A stretch of DNA of 64,000 bases from Hydrogenophaga pseudoflava NBRC 102511 (GCF_001592285.1 NZ_BCWQ01000008.1:124001-188000), one strand, 5' to 3'. Positions 49,017-59,421 are shown, counted from the stretch's first letter. The notes: a model not told the origin generated them from the letters alone. A program made the numbers and translations.

Positions 49017-50249
49017 ATGACTGTTTCCGAGCGCCTTGCCGACGCCCAGACCCTGCTGGCCGAGCTGTGGCAGAACCTGCTGCGTTTCCCCTGGCGCACC
49101 ACCGCGCTGACCCTGCGCGAGCGCTTCCGCGAAGACCGGCTGGGCGTGACCGCGTCCAGCCTCACCTTCACCACCACCATCTCGCTGGTGCCGCTGTTCA
49201 CCGTGGCGCTGGCGGTGTTCAGCGCCTTCCCCATGTTCGGCCGCCTGCAGGTGACGCTGCAGCGCTGGCTGGTGGAGAGCCTGGTGCCCGACAACATCGC
49301 CAAGCAGGTGCTGAGCTACCTCAACCAGTTCGCGGCCAAGGCCGGGCAGATCGGCTGGGTGGGCGCGCTGATCCTGCTGGGCACCGCGCTGGCGCTGATC
49401 CTCACCATCGACCGCAAGCTCAACGACATCTGGCGTGTGCGCACCTCAAGGCCGCTGACACAGCGTGTGCTGGTGTACTGGGCGGTGCTCACCCTGGGGC
49501 CGCTGCTGCTGGCCGCCAGCCTGACCGCCACCTCCTACGCCGTCACCACGACGGGCGTGACGCGATCGGGCAGCGTGCGGGTGCTGCTCGACTCGCTGCA
49601 GTTTGTGCTGATGACCGGCGGCATGGCCGCGCTCTACCGCTTCGTGCCCAACACCAAGGTGCGCTGGTCGCACGCGCTGGTGGGGGGCCTGTTCACCGCG
49701 GGTGCGCTGGAGCTCGCCAAGGGCGTGCTGGCCTGGTACCTGGGCCAGGTGCCGACCTACTCGGTGGTCTACGGCACCTTCGCCACCGTGCCCATCCTGC
49801 TGGTCTGGTTCTACGTGGCCTGGGTGATCGTGCTGCTGGGCGCGGTGGTCGCGGCCTACCTGCCCAGCCTGCTCTCGGGCATCGCACGCCGCGGCAACTA
49901 CCCGGGCTGGCGCTTCCAGCTCGCGCTGGAGACGCTGGTGCAGCTGCAGCTGGTGCGCGAGGCACCGGCGCGCGGCCTGAGCCTCGACGCGCTGGCGCAG
50001 GCGCTGCAGGTCGACCCGCTGCACCTGGAGGAGCCGATCGGCGCGCTGGTGGCGCTCGACTGGCTGGGCCGGCTGGACGAAGAGGACGAGCGCTACGTGC
50101 TGCTGCAGGACCCGGCGAACCTGCCGGTGGCGCCGCTGGCGCAGCGCCTGCTGCTGCCCGATTCGCCAAGCACCGAGGCCTTCTGGGCGGTCAGCGGGCT
50201 GCGGAGCATGACGGTGGCGCAGGCGCTGGCGGCGCCGTCGGTGCCCTGA
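49017..50249 (+). CDS. YihY/BrkB-family inner-membrane protein
   Basis: 410 residues. Six transmembrane helices in the first 290 residues with family motifs TASSLTFTTTISLVPLF and YRFVPNTKVRWSHALVGG, then a soluble C-terminal region of about 110 residues with a winged-helix look (ALAQALQVDPLHLEEPIGAL). Once annotated as ribonuclease BN, but the family's real function is not settled. Ends one base before the convergent P450 gene. Confidence 0.88.
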   Translation: MTVSERLADAQTLLAELWQNLLRFPWRTTALTLRERFREDRLGVTASSLTFTTTISLVPLFTVALAVFSAFPMFGRLQVTLQRWLVESLVPDNIAKQVLSYLNQFAAKAGQIGWVGALILLGTALALILTIDRKLNDIWRVRTSRPLTQRVLVYWAVLTLGPLLLAASLTATSYAVTTTGVTRSGSVRVLLDSLQFVLMTGGMAALYRFVPNTKVRWSHALVGGLFTAGALELAKGVLAWYLGQVPTYSVVYGTFATVPILLVWFYVAWVIVLLGAVVAAYLPSLLSGIARRGNYPGWRFQLALETLVQLQLVREAPARGLSLDALAQALQVDPLHLEEPIGALVALDWLGRLDEEDERYVLLQDPANLPVAPLAQRLLLPDSPSTEAFWAVSGLRSMTVAQALAAPSVP

Positions 50250-51539
50250 TCAGGCGGTCCTGAACGGCGCCGAGAGAAAGCCCCGGAACCGCGCCCGCCC
50301 GCCTCGCACCGGCGGTGCGCTGAGCTCGAAGCGCGGAAAGCGGGCCAGGAAGCGCCCGATGGCGATGCGGCCTTCGAGCCGCGCCAGGCTCAGGCCCGCG
50401 CACTGGTGGATGCCGAAGCCGAACGCCAGGTGTTTGTTGCCCTCGCGGCGCAGGTTCAGGGTCTCGGGCTGGTCGTACACCGCGGGGTCGCGGTTGGCGG
50501 CGCCGATGCAGAGCGTGACCAGCGCACCCGCGTCCAGCGCCATGCCGCCCACCGTGGCCGACGACAGCGCGCGCCGGTTGCCCAGCTGGTTGGACGACTC
50601 GAAGCGCAGGCATTCGTCCACCGCCAGCGTCAGCACCTGCTCGCGGGCCGCCTCGTCGGTGCCGGCGGTGCGCAGGTCGGCCAGCAGCTGTTCGCGCTGG
50701 ACCGGGAACTCCTGCATCAGGATCAGGCCGTTGCCGATCAGGTTGGTGGTGGTTTCGTGGCCGGCGTTGAGCAGGAAGATGCAGTTCTGCAGCAGTTCGA
50801 CCTCGCTGAGCTTCTCGCCGCTGGCTTCGCCCTGGATCAGGCGCGTGAGCACGTCGCGCTCGGGGTCGCCCGGGGCCTGGCGCCGTGCGGCAACCAGCGT
50901 GCGCAGGTAGGCCAGCATCTCGGTCACGCTGCGGTTGCCGGCGGCGTGCTGCTCGGGCGTGGGCACGGGTTCAAGCGCGCCGAGGATGGCCAGCGACCAG
51001 TCGCGCAGCGGGCCACGGTCGGCGTGCGGCACCCCCAGCAGGTTGCCGATGATCTCGACCGGGATCGCGGAGGCGAAGTCCTCGACCAGATCACCGCCGC
51101 CTTGCGCCTCGATGCGGTCGAGCAGCTGGTCGACCAGGGTCACCAGGCCCGGCTCCATGTCGGCGATCGCGCGGCGGGTGAGGGCGCCCATGATGAGCTT
51201 GCGCACCCGCGTGTGCAGCGGCGGGTCGTTGAACACCAGGCTGGTGGTGTGGTGCTCGTACAGCGGCGAGCCCACGCCGTACTTGGGTGCGAACTCGACG
51301 TGTTTGTCGGAGCTGAACACGGCGGCGTCGCGGTACACCGCCATCAGGTCGGCGTGGCGCGTGAGGAAGAGCGAACCATCGGGCATGCGCCGCACCGGCT
51401 CGTGTTCGCGCAGCAGGGCGTAGACCGGGAATGGGTTGGCCAGGAAATCGGCGGGCAGGGCGCGCAGGTCGAACGTTGCGGCGATCTCGCGCGCGCGCTC
51501 GGCGCTCATGGGCGGGGTGATCTGTTGCGGCTGGATCAT
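50250..51539 (-). CDS. Cytochrome P450
   Basis: 429 residues, soluble bacterial type. The I-helix has LLNAGHETTTN, the K-helix has ECLRFES (ExxR), and the haem ligand is Cys380 in FGFGIHQCAGLSLAR. It needs separate ferredoxin and reductase, none of which lies nearby. The substrate cannot be told; size and motifs are like CYP107/CYP109-type hydroxylases. Confidence 0.93.
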   Translation of the reverse strand: MIQPQQITPPMSAERAREIAATFDLRALPADFLANPFPVYALLREHEPVRRMPDGSLFLTRHADLMAVYRDAAVFSSDKHVEFAPKYGVGSPLYEHHTTSLVFNDPPLHTRVRKLIMGALTRRAIADMEPGLVTLVDQLLDRIEAQGGGDLVEDFASAIPVEIIGNLLGVPHADRGPLRDWSLAILGALEPVPTPEQHAAGNRSVTEMLAYLRTLVAARRQAPGDPERDVLTRLIQGEASGEKLSEVELLQNCIFLLNAGHETTTNLIGNGLILMQEFPVQREQLLADLRTAGTDEAAREQVLTLAVDECLRFESSNQLGNRRALSSATVGGMALDAGALVTLCIGAANRDPAVYDQPETLNLRREGNKHLAFGFGIHQCAGLSLARLEGRIAIGRFLARFPRFELSAPPVRGGRARFRGFLSAPFRTA

Positions 51540-51571
51540 GGTGCGGCCATTCTGGCGCCGCCGCGCGGCGC

Positions 51572-53071
51572 TCAGGCGCGCTTCTTCTCGGGGTTTTCCT
51601 GCAGCATCTGCCGCGCGATCTCGCCGATGCGCGCCAGTGCCTGCATCTCCAGCGTGGTCCAGGGCCCGGAGAAGTTCAGGCGCAGGCAGTGCCGGTAGCG
51701 GTCGGTGGCGGTGAAGAATTCACCGGGGCCGAAGGTGATGCCTTCGGTGGCGCAGCGACGGAACAGTTCCATGGCCGAAAGGTCCGGTGCCAGCTCCAGC
51801 CACAGCGTGTCGCCCGAGGGCGGGTTGCTCACCTTGGTGCCCGGCGGGAAGTGGTGCGCGATCAGGCGGCGCGCCTCGTTGCGGCGCTGGTTCATGTAGG
51901 TGGTCAGGCGCCGCAGGTGGGCCTCGTAGCTGCCCTGGTTCAGCAGGTCGGCCAGGGCTTCCTCCAGCACCACCGGCGTGGCCGCGCCCTGCAGCCGCTT
52001 GTGCGAGGCCACGCTGTCGCGCCAGCGGCCGGCCTCGACCCAGCCCAGGCGGATGCCGGGCGTGAGCGTCTTGGCGAACGAACCGCAGACCATCACGTTG
52101 CCGTCGGTGTCGAAGGACTTGGCGGCCTTGCGGCGCTCGTCGCCGGCCAGCAGGTCGTTGAACACCACGTCCTCGATCAGCGGCACCCGCCGCTGCGCCA
52201 GCAGTTTCACCAGCTTCTGCTTGGCGCCCATCGGCATCACCGAACCCAGCGGGTTGGACAGCGTGGGCGCGGCCAGCACCGCCTTGACCGGCTGCGTGTC
52301 CAGCGCGAGCTCGAGCGCGGGCAGGGACAGGCCGGTGGCGGGGTGCGTGGGGATCTCCAGCACGCGCAGGCCCAGCGACTCGATCAGGTCGAGGTAGCCG
52401 AAGAAGGTGGGCGACTCCAGCGCGACCACGTCGCCCGGCTGGGTCACGGCGCGCAGGCACAGGCTGACGGCCTGGGTGCAGCTGGCGGTGATGACGATGT
52501 GCGCCGCGTCCAGCGCGCAGCCCAGGTGCAGCGCGCGCCGGGCCACGGCCTGGCGCAGGGCCGGGCGGCCGGCGTCGGCCTTGTTATATTCGGTCAGGCT
52601 GTGGCGGTGCACGCGCGAGGCGCGGCCGATGGCGACGCGCAGGCGCTCCTCGTCGAACAGCGTGCTCTGTTCGGGCGCGAAGCCGCCGAAGCTGGCGCGG
52701 TCGCCCGGCTGGTGCAGCATGGCAAAGCCTTCGGAGCGCGTCTGCCGCTCCACCAGAAAGCTGCGCTGCGGCGGCGCGCTCAGGCCGGGCTGGGCGATGC
52801 GCTGCGGTCGCCGCACGAAGTAGCCGGCCTTGGGGCGCGCATGCGCCAGGCCTTGCTCCTCCAGCTGGCGGTAGGCCTGCAGCGCGGTGGAGATCGACAC
52901 GCCGTGCGCCACCGAGGTTTCGCGCACCGAGGGCAGGCGCTGGCCGGCCTTGAGGGTGCCGCCATGAATCAGTTGTGCCAGGGCCTGCGCGATCTGCTGG
53001 TACAGCGGCGTGTCGGGGGGCGACACCGGTGGAACCGGGCGCAGCGCGGGGGGCTGGGAGGGCTCGGGCAT
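51572..53071 (-). CDS. MocR/PdxR-type regulator (GntR domain plus aminotransferase domain)
   Basis: 499 residues. A GntR winged helix (about 20-90, IHGGTLKAGQRLPSVRETSV) is joined to a class I aminotransferase-like domain with the PLP lysine in GSFAKTLTPGIRLGW. This family senses PLP or PLP adducts and controls vitamin B6, amino-acid or envelope genes. Divergent from the DUF2917 gene, a pairing seen elsewhere in Burkholderiales. Confidence 0.9.
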   Translation of the reverse strand: MPEPSQPPALRPVPPVSPPDTPLYQQIAQALAQLIHGGTLKAGQRLPSVRETSVAHGVSISTALQAYRQLEEQGLAHARPKAGYFVRRPQRIAQPGLSAPPQRSFLVERQTRSEGFAMLHQPGDRASFGGFAPEQSTLFDEERLRVAIGRASRVHRHSLTEYNKADAGRPALRQAVARRALHLGCALDAAHIVITASCTQAVSLCLRAVTQPGDVVALESPTFFGYLDLIESLGLRVLEIPTHPATGLSLPALELALDTQPVKAVLAAPTLSNPLGSVMPMGAKQKLVKLLAQRRVPLIEDVVFNDLLAGDERRKAAKSFDTDGNVMVCGSFAKTLTPGIRLGWVEAGRWRDSVASHKRLQGAATPVVLEEALADLLNQGSYEAHLRRLTTYMNQRRNEARRLIAHHFPPGTKVSNPPSGDTLWLELAPDLSAMELFRRCATEGITFGPGEFFTATDRYRHCLRLNFSGPWTTLEMQALARIGEIARQMLQENPEKKRA

Positions 53072-53266
53072 GGACGGTCCATGCTAACCGAGCGCCGGCC
53101 AGCCGGCGCCGCCGGTGGTCTGCCGCCGACCAGCACAGTTGGCCGGCAAGCCGACCACACAGATGCGGATCTGTGCGGCGCTGAGCGGGCATGCTGCCGG
53201 CCCGCTGTGTCTGTTGCGGTGGGGCGGAACGCCGGACAGTGGGGCCTCATTCACGAAAGGTCCGAC

Positions 53267-53605
53267 ATGTCCACCAGCCAGCCCCCCACCACCCGCCTGT
53301 TCCCGCTGCAGACCCGCGTGATCCACGCCAGCGCCGGCCTGCGGCTGCGCGTGGTCAGCGGCCGGCTCTGGCTGACGCAGCCGAACATGGCGCAGGACCT
53401 GTTCCTCGGCCCGGGCTCGGTGATTGATCTGCAGCAGGACTGGGTGGTGATCGGTGCCGACGCCGAACCCTCGCACACGCCGCAGGAGCACTACAGCGAG
53501 TACCTGCTCATGCCGCTGGTGGCGCCCGCACCGTCCTGGTTTCAGCGCTTGAGGAAGTCGCGGATCGCGAACAGGGTGAGGTCCGGGGTCTCCGTCATCT
53601 GGTGA
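53267..53605 (+). CDS. DUF2917 protein
   Basis: 112 residues, AAGG before the ATG. The N-terminal two thirds (TRVIHASAGLRLRVVSGRLW then LFLGPGSVIDLQQDWVVIGA) match the small DUF2917 family, with the RLWLTQ core. The C-terminal 21 residues lie on the opposite strand to the end of the following hydrolase gene (64 bp overlap). Function unknown; likely regulated by the adjacent MocR protein. Confidence 0.75.
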   Translation: MSTSQPPTTRLFPLQTRVIHASAGLRLRVVSGRLWLTQPNMAQDLFLGPGSVIDLQQDWVVIGADAEPSHTPQEHYSEYLLMPLVAPAPSWFQRLRKSRIANRVRSGVSVIW

Positions 53606-54360
53606 TGGCCGACCGGCAGGGTCACCACCTGCACGGTTTTGCCCGCCGCCTGGGAGGTCTTGATCAACCCTTGTGCAGCCTTGGGCTGGGTCATCTGGTC
53701 CACGCCACCCAGCAGGAACAGCACCGGGCAGGTGAGGGCCGCCATGGCGGCCTCGCCGCCCGCGTAGCGGTCGCAGGCCACGAAGCCGCGGTGGAACACA
53801 TTCACCTTGGGATTGCTGCGCAACACGCGCCGGCCCAGCGCCATGCCGGCGCCGTAGACCCAGGTGCCCGGGCCCAGAGCCGAGGGCGGCGCGGCCAGGG
53901 TGGAGCGCGAGAACACGTTGACCATGGTCAGCGCCTTCTCGGGTTCGTTCAGCGAGGCCTCGATCAGCGCGGGCGACACCTTCATCGGGAAGGCGGTGCC
54001 GACCAGCACCGTGTGCGTGACGCGCTCCTTGAGCCGAGCCGCCGCTTCCATGGCGATCAGCGAGCCCCAGCTGTGGCCGACCAGCGCGGCCTTCTGCACG
54101 CCGGCGGCGTCGAGCAGGGCGCCGATGAAGTCGGCCGCTTCCTCGACCGTGGAGGGGGCTTCGCCGGCGCTGCGGCAGTGGCCGGGCAGATCGACAGCCA
54201 GCACGTTGAAACCGTGGTTGGCGAGGTAGCGGCTCTGCAGGATCCAGACGCTGTGGTCGTTGAGCACGCCGTGGATGAACACCACGGTGGGCTTGGCGGG
54301 GTCGAAGGCCTTGCCGCCGGTGTAGCAGTAGGTGGTGGCGCCGTTGACGGTGAGTTCCAT
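53542..54360 (-). CDS. Alpha/beta hydrolase
   Basis: 272 residues from the ATG at 54360, which overlaps the metY stop as TGATG (GTG at 54363 is an alternative). The motif HGVLNDHSVW supplies the oxyanion side, GHSWGS holds the nucleophile, and VGHHQM the catalytic His. It may act as an esterase or dehydrolase; cotranscribed with metY. Convergent with, and overlapping, the DUF2917 gene. Confidence 0.85.
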   Translation of the reverse strand: MELTVNGATTYCYTGGKAFDPAKPTVVFIHGVLNDHSVWILQSRYLANHGFNVLAVDLPGHCRSAGEAPSTVEEAADFIGALLDAAGVQKAALVGHSWGSLIAMEAAARLKERVTHTVLVGTAFPMKVSPALIEASLNEPEKALTMVNVFSRSTLAAPPSALGPGTWVYGAGMALGRRVLRSNPKVNVFHRGFVACDRYAGGEAAMAALTCPVLFLLGGVDQMTQPKAAQGLIKTSQAAGKTVQVVTLPVGHHQMTETPDLTLFAIRDFLKR

Positions 54361-55670
54361 CACGCACCTGCCTTTTCTGCGGCTTTGAGGGCACGCTTGA
54401 GGTCGTCGATCAGGTCGTCCGCATCCTCCAGCCCGATGGACAGGCGGATGGTGCCCGGGCCAATGCCGGCGCCCGCCAGCGCCTCGTCGCTCATGCGGAA
54501 GTGCGTGGTGCTGGCCGGGTGGATCACCAGCGAGCGGCAGTCGCCCACGTTGGCCAGGTGGCTGAAGAGCTTGAGGGCTTCGATGAAGGCCTTGCCCTGT
54601 TCACGAGAGCCCTTGATGTCGAAGCTGAACACCGAGCCCGCGCCCTTGGCGCCGTGCCTGAGCAGGCGGTTGGCCAGCGCATGGCTGGGGTGCGACTCGA
54701 GCAGCGGGTGACCGACGCTGCCCACGAGCGGATGGCTGGCCAGGAAAGCAACCACCTTTTCGGTGTTGCTGATGTGGCGTTCCATGCGCAGCGGCAGGGT
54801 TTCCAGACCCTGCAGGATCAGCCAGGCGCTGTGCGGACTCAGGCAGGCGCCGAAGTCGCGCAGGCCCTCGCGGCGGGCGCGCAGCAGGAAGGCACCCACG
54901 GTGCTTTCCTCGCTGAAGGTCATGCCATGGAAGCCGTCGTAGGGCTCGGTCAACTCGGGGAATTGGCCCGAGGCGTCCCAGTCGAAGCTGCCGGCGTCCA
55001 CCACCACACCGCCGATGACGGTGCCGTGGCCGGAGAGGAACTTGGTGGCCGAGTGGTAGACCAGGTCGGCACCGTGCTCGAAGGGCTTGATGAGGTAGGG
55101 CGTGGTCAGCGTGCTGTCCACCAGCAGCGGCACCTTCGCCTCGTGCGCGATCTGCGCCACCGTCGGGATGTCCAGCACGTCCAGGCCCGGGTTGCCCACG
55201 GTCTCGCCGAAGAACAGTTTCGTGTTTGGGCGCACCGCGGCCTTCCAGCCGTCGATGTCGCCGGGCTTGACGAAGGTGGTCTCGATGCCGAAGCGGCGCA
55301 GCGTGTAGTGCAGCAGGTTCTGGCTGCCGCCGTACAGCGCGGTGCTGGCGACGATGTGCGAACCGGCGCCCATGAGGGTGGCGATGGACAGGTGCAGCGC
55401 GGCCTGGCCGCTGGCCACCGAGATGGCGCCGATGCCGCCTTCGAGCGCGGCCATGCGCTGCTCGAACACCGCGTTGGTGGGGTTGCTGATGCGGCTGTAG
55501 ACGTGGCCGGCGCGTTCGAGGTTGAACAGGGCGGCGGCGTGGTCGCTGGATTCGAAGACGAACGAGGTCGTCAGGTGGATGGGCACGGCGCGGGCGCCGG
55601 TGGAGGGGTCTGGGGCCGCACCGGCGTGCAGCGCCAGGGTGTCGAAGCCGGGGTCTGAATGGCCGGGCAT
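54360..55670 (-). CDS. metY: O-acetylhomoserine sulfhydrylase (MetY)
   Basis: 436 residues from the ATG at 55670 (MPGHSDPGFDTLALH); the open frame continues far upstream over the CBS gene region and is not coding there. PLP enzyme of the Cys/Met metabolism family; the PLP lysine is in YHSATKFLSGHGTVIGG. Length and the ALYGGSQNLLHYTLRRFG region favour MetY (sulphide incorporation into O-acetylhomoserine) over MetZ or cystathionine synthase. Confidence 0.9.
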   Translation of the reverse strand: MPGHSDPGFDTLALHAGAAPDPSTGARAVPIHLTTSFVFESSDHAAALFNLERAGHVYSRISNPTNAVFEQRMAALEGGIGAISVASGQAALHLSIATLMGAGSHIVASTALYGGSQNLLHYTLRRFGIETTFVKPGDIDGWKAAVRPNTKLFFGETVGNPGLDVLDIPTVAQIAHEAKVPLLVDSTLTTPYLIKPFEHGADLVYHSATKFLSGHGTVIGGVVVDAGSFDWDASGQFPELTEPYDGFHGMTFSEESTVGAFLLRARREGLRDFGACLSPHSAWLILQGLETLPLRMERHISNTEKVVAFLASHPLVGSVGHPLLESHPSHALANRLLRHGAKGAGSVFSFDIKGSREQGKAFIEALKLFSHLANVGDCRSLVIHPASTTHFRMSDEALAGAGIGPGTIRLSIGLEDADDLIDDLKRALKAAEKAGA

Positions 55671-55790
55671 GCGTGTGTCTCCGAAGGTAACGTCCGGGCA
55701 GTCCCGGTGTGTTGTTCGCGCCGATTGTGGGCTATATTCATCTCCACGCCTGCTCAGCTGGCGACAGCATCCATCCCAAGGAGAAGTGCC

Positions 55791-56261
55791 ATGAAGGTCA
55801 GCGACATCCTGCGCGTCAAGGGCAACGCCCTCTACACCGTCACCCCCGAGGACTCCCTGGCCGACGCCGTCAAGCTCATGGACGAGAAGGACATCGGCTC
55901 GCTGGTCGTGATGTCCAACGGTCTGGTGGTCGGGATGCTCACCTTCCGCGAGGTCATCAAGACGCTGGTCAAGAACGGCGGCCAGCTGGGCACCACCACC
56001 GTCTACCGCGCCATGGACCCAGGCCCGCTGACCTGCACCATGGCCACCGAGATGGACGAGGTCCGCCGCATGATGCTCGACCGCCATGCCCGCTACATGC
56101 CCGTGATCGAGAACCGCATGCTGATGGGCGTGATCAGCTTCTACGACGTGGCCAAGGCCGTGGTGGACGCGCAGAACTTCGAGAACAAGATGCTCAAGGC
56201 CTACATCCGCGACTGGCCGGAGGAAGAGTCCGAAGGCAAGAACGAGCCGAACTTCCCCTGA
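55791..56261 (+). CDS. CBS-domain protein
   Basis: 156 residues forming a pair of CBS domains (about 8-62, PEDSLADAVKLMDEKDIGSL, and 75-130, DEVRRMMLDRHARYMPV). Such Bateman modules bind adenosyl ligands and act as sensors. AAGGAG precedes the ATG. The partner protein is unknown. A strong terminator follows. Confidence 0.9.
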   Translation: MKVSDILRVKGNALYTVTPEDSLADAVKLMDEKDIGSLVVMSNGLVVGMLTFREVIKTLVKNGGQLGTTTVYRAMDPGPLTCTMATEMDEVRRMMLDRHARYMPVIENRMLMGVISFYDVAKAVVDAQNFENKMLKAYIRDWPEEESEGKNEPNFP

Positions 56262-56280
56262 TGGGTCTGTCCGTGACCCG

Positions 56281-56314
56281 AAGCAAAACGCCCCGCTCGC
56301 GGGGCGTTTTGCTT
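56281..56314 (+). terminator. Intrinsic terminator between the CBS gene and aroC
   Basis: A perfect 14 bp stem AAGCAAAACGCCCC/GGGGCGTTTTGCTT with a 6 nt loop. Being A-rich on one side and T-rich on the other, it could work in both directions. The aroC ATG follows 17 bp later, so aroC needs its own nearby signal or some readthrough. Confidence 0.8.
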
Positions 56315-56331
56315 GGCGATAATCGGAGCCC

Positions 56332-57432
56332 ATGAGCGGCAACACCTTCGGCACCCTGTTTTGCGTCACCAACTTCGGTGAATCCCACGGCCCGGCCATC
56401 GGCTGCGTGATCGACGGCTGCCCGCCCGGCATGTCGCTGACCGAAGCCGACATCCAGCACGACCTGGACCGCCGCCGCCCCGGCACCAGCAAGTTCGTCA
56501 CCCAGCGCAACGAGCCCGACGCCGTCGAGATTCTCAGTGGCGTGTACGAGGGCCGGACCACCGGCACGCCGATTGCCCTGCTGATCCGCAACACCGACCA
56601 GCGCAGCAAGGACTACGGCAACATCCTGCAGACCTTCCGCCCCGGCCACGCCGACTACGCCTACTGGCAGAAGTACGGCATCCGCGACCCGCGCGGTGGT
56701 GGCCGCAGCTCGGCCCGCCTCACGGCGCCCACGGTGGCGGCCGGCGCCGTCGCCAGGAAGTGGCTCAAGGAGAAGTTCGGCACCACCTTCCACGCCTGCA
56801 TGACGCAGATCGGCGAGGTACCGATCGGTTTCGAGAGCTGGGAGCATGTGCCCAACAACCCGTTCTTCGCCCCGGTGGCCGATGTGTCGGCGCTGGAGGC
56901 CTACATGAACGAACTGCGCAAGAGCGGCGATTCGTGTGGCGCGCGCCTGCGCGTGGTCGCGAAGAACATGCCGGTGGGCCTGGGCCAGCCGCTGTACGAC
57001 AAGCTGGACGCCGACATCGCCTACGCCATGATGGGCCTGAACGCCGTCAAGGGTGTTGAGATCGGCGCCGGTTTTGCGTCGGTGGCCGACAAGGGCAGCA
57101 CCCACGGCGACTCGCTCACCCCGAACGGCTTCGTCGGCAACAAGGCGGGCGGCGTGCTCGGCGGCATCAGCACCGGGCAGGACCTGGACGTGTCGGTCGC
57201 GATCAAGCCCACCAGTTCCATCCTGGTCCCGCGCGACTCCATCGACGTGGCAGGCCAGCCGACCGAGGTCATCACCAAGGGCCGCCACGACCCCTGCGTC
57301 GGCATCCGCGCCGCGCCCATCATGGAAGCCCTGCTGGCCCTGGTGGTGATGGACCACGCGCTGCGCCACCGTGCGCAGTGCGGCGATGTGACGGTCGAGA
57401 CACCGGATATCGCTGCCGCGTCGCGTGCCTGA
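56332..57432 (+). CDS. aroC: Chorismate synthase
   Basis: 366 residues. [32 protein letters not shown] and [11 protein letters not shown] are family signatures; it needs reduced FMN. It supplies chorismate to the PheA/TyrA branch encoded at the start of the window. Its stop lies within the start of the MFS gene. Confidence 0.96.
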   Translation: MSGNTFGTLFCVTNFGESHGPAIGCVIDGCPPGMSLTEADIQHDLDRRRPGTSKFVTQRNEPDAVEILSGVYEGRTTGTPIALLIRNTDQRSKDYGNILQTFRPGHADYAYWQKYGIRDPRGGGRSSARLTAPTVAAGAVARKWLKEKFGTTFHACMTQIGEVPIGFESWEHVPNNPFFAPVADVSALEAYMNELRKSGDSCGARLRVVAKNMPVGLGQPLYDKLDADIAYAMMGLNAVKGVEIGAGFASVADKGSTHGDSLTPNGFVGNKAGGVLGGISTGQDLDVSVAIKPTSSILVPRDSIDVAGQPTEVITKGRHDPCVGIRAAPIMEALLALVVMDHALRHRAQCGDVTVETPDIAAASRA

Positions 57433-58594
57433 ACAGCGCAAGCAACTCCTGCCCTTCGCGGCCCTGTCCGCGAGTTACTTCGCGCACATCGGCTTCTTCA
57501 ACCCCTACCTGCCGCTCTGGCTGAAAGACCTGGGGTTCGGGCTGTTCGCCATCAGCGTGCTGACCTCGGTGCAGTCGGCGACGCGCCTGTTCGCGCCCTA
57601 CGCCTGGGGCACGCTCTCCGACCGCACGGGCGAGCGCGTCAAGCTGCTGCGCTATGGGGCCACGGCGGCGCTGGTCTTCTCGCTGGCGCTGTGGTTTCCG
57701 CTGGGCCCGGTTGCGCTGTTTGCCGTGCTGCTGCTGATGTTCACCCATACCAGCGCCATGATGCCGATGAGCGAGGCCGCGTTGGCGCACCTGGTCAGCC
57801 AGGGCGGGGCGTTCGACGCAAAACGCTATGGCCGCGTGCGGCTCTGGGGCTCGCTGGGCTTCCTGCTCACGGTGATGGTGGCCGGCTGGTGGTTCGAACA
57901 CTTCGGGCTCGGTCATTTCCCGGCATGGACGCTGTTGACCCTGGTGGCGGTGGTGGCCAGCGTCTGGTGGCTGCCCGACCACAAGGAGGCGGCGCACCAC
58001 GACGACGACCACCCCGCCATCTGGCCGCTGCTCAGGCAGTCCGCGGTGCGCTGGTTCTTCGCGTCGGTGTTCTTCCACATCCTCGCGCACATCGCCATCT
58101 ACGTCTTCTTCTCGCTCTACCTGGACAGCCTGGGCTACAGCAAGACGGTGATCGGACTCTTGTGGGCGGTGTCGGTGTTGATCGAGATCGGCTGGTTCTT
58201 CACCCAGGGGCGCTGGCTGCCCCGGCTCAGCCTGACCGGCTGGCTGGTGCTGGCCTCGGCACTGATGGTGCTGCGCATGGGCCTGACCGCCGGCCTGCCG
58301 CAGGTCTGGCCGCTGCTGCTGGCCGCGCAGGCGCTGCACGCCATCACCTTCGCGGCGCACCACACGGTCTGCATCGCACTGATCTCGCACCACTTTCCCG
58401 GCCGGCTGCGCGGGCGCGGCCAGGCGCTGTACACCGTGATCGGCTACGGCCTGCCGGGCACGCTCGGCGGGCTGGGCGGCGGCGTGCTGTCGTCGGCGCT
58501 GGGCCTGGCCAGCGTGTTCTGGCTGGCGGGCGCGCTGGCGGGGGTGGCGACGCTGTGCGCCTGGCGCCTGCGCCGGCTGGAGCACCGCGCCTAG
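57425..58594 (+). CDS. MFS transporter (HcaT/MFS_1-like)
   Basis: 389 residues from GTG at 57425, overlapping aroC by 8 bp. Twelve predicted helices; the start [22 protein letters not shown] and [17 protein letters not shown] resemble the 3-phenylpropionate permease group. The substrate is not known. The end overlaps the IclR gene tail-to-tail by 4 bp. Confidence 0.88.
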   Translation: MPEQRKQLLPFAALSASYFAHIGFFNPYLPLWLKDLGFGLFAISVLTSVQSATRLFAPYAWGTLSDRTGERVKLLRYGATAALVFSLALWFPLGPVALFAVLLLMFTHTSAMMPMSEAALAHLVSQGGAFDAKRYGRVRLWGSLGFLLTVMVAGWWFEHFGLGHFPAWTLLTLVAVVASVWWLPDHKEAAHHDDDHPAIWPLLRQSAVRWFFASVFFHILAHIAIYVFFSLYLDSLGYSKTVIGLLWAVSVLIEIGWFFTQGRWLPRLSLTGWLVLASALMVLRMGLTAGLPQVWPLLLAAQALHAITFAAHHTVCIALISHHFPGRLRGRGQALYTVIGYGLPGTLGGLGGGVLSSALGLASVFWLAGALAGVATLCAWRLRRLEHRA

Positions 58595-59421
58595 ATCAGG
58601 TTGCGCAGCCCGCGCGCCGCTTCCTGCAGCACCGGCAGCACGCGCTTGACCGCATCCTCGCTGCTTTCCTGGTTGATCGGCATGGTGACGCTGATCGCGC
58701 CGTGCACATCGTTGTTGCGGTCCAGCAGAGGCACGGCGATACCGCGGTGGTTCAGTTCCAGCTGCTGTTCCGACAACACCCAGCCCTGGCGCCGGCAGCG
58801 TTTGAGTTCTGCGCGCAGCTGGTCCTTGCTGGAGACGGTGAATGAGGTGAAGGCGCGCAATGGATGCGCCAGCAGCCACTCGTTCAGGCTGGGCTCGCTG
58901 AGCATCGACAGAATGGCCAGGCCGGCAGCGGTGACCTGGGCGGGCACGCGCGTGCCCAGCATGTAGCCTTCGAACATGTGCCTTGGCGACCCACCGCGGG
59001 CGATGTAGACGGCGTCCTCGCCGTCCAGCACCGCGAGATACGCGATCTCCTGGGTGCCGCCCACGATCCGCTGGAGAAAGGGTTGCACCTGTCTTGGCAG
59101 GCGCGCCGACTCCAGATACGCATGCCCCAGCCGCATGATGCGCGGCATCAGCCAGAACAGCTTGCCGTCGGTGCCCACATAGCCCAGGTGCGCCAAGGTC
59201 AGCAGGTAACGCCGCGCAGCGGTGCGGGTCAGGCTGCAGCGCGCGCCGGCCTGGCTGGCGGTCAGGCGCGGGTGCTGGTCGTCGAAGGCTTCGATGATGG
59301 CCAGCCCTTTTTCAAGACCGGCGATCCAGTCGCGGCGTTCAAGCGCGGGATGCCCCCGCCCGGGCGCAGACGCAGCCGCCGTTGCCGCGCGCGCACTGTC
59401 GATGGTGGTCCGGGAGTTCAT
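58591..59421 (-). CDS. IclR-family regulator (PcaU/PobR type)
   Basis: 276 residues. An N-terminal winged helix (about 30-90, GLAIIEAFDDQHPRLTASQA) and an effector domain (about 110-270) are visible. The LTRTAARRYLLTLAHLGYV segment is like the PcaR/PcaU subgroup that controls protocatechuate, quinate and shikimate catabolism. Divergent from tctC, with an operator-like palindrome between. Confidence 0.88.
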   Translation of the reverse strand: MNSRTTIDSARAATAAASAPGRGHPALERRDWIAGLEKGLAIIEAFDDQHPRLTASQAGARCSLTRTAARRYLLTLAHLGYVGTDGKLFWLMPRIMRLGHAYLESARLPRQVQPFLQRIVGGTQEIAYLAVLDGEDAVYIARGGSPRHMFEGYMLGTRVPAQVTAAGLAILSMLSEPSLNEWLLAHPLRAFTSFTVSSKDQLRAELKRCRRQGWVLSEQQLELNHRGIAVPLLDRNNDVHGAISVTMPINQESSEDAVKRVLPVLQEAARGLRNLI

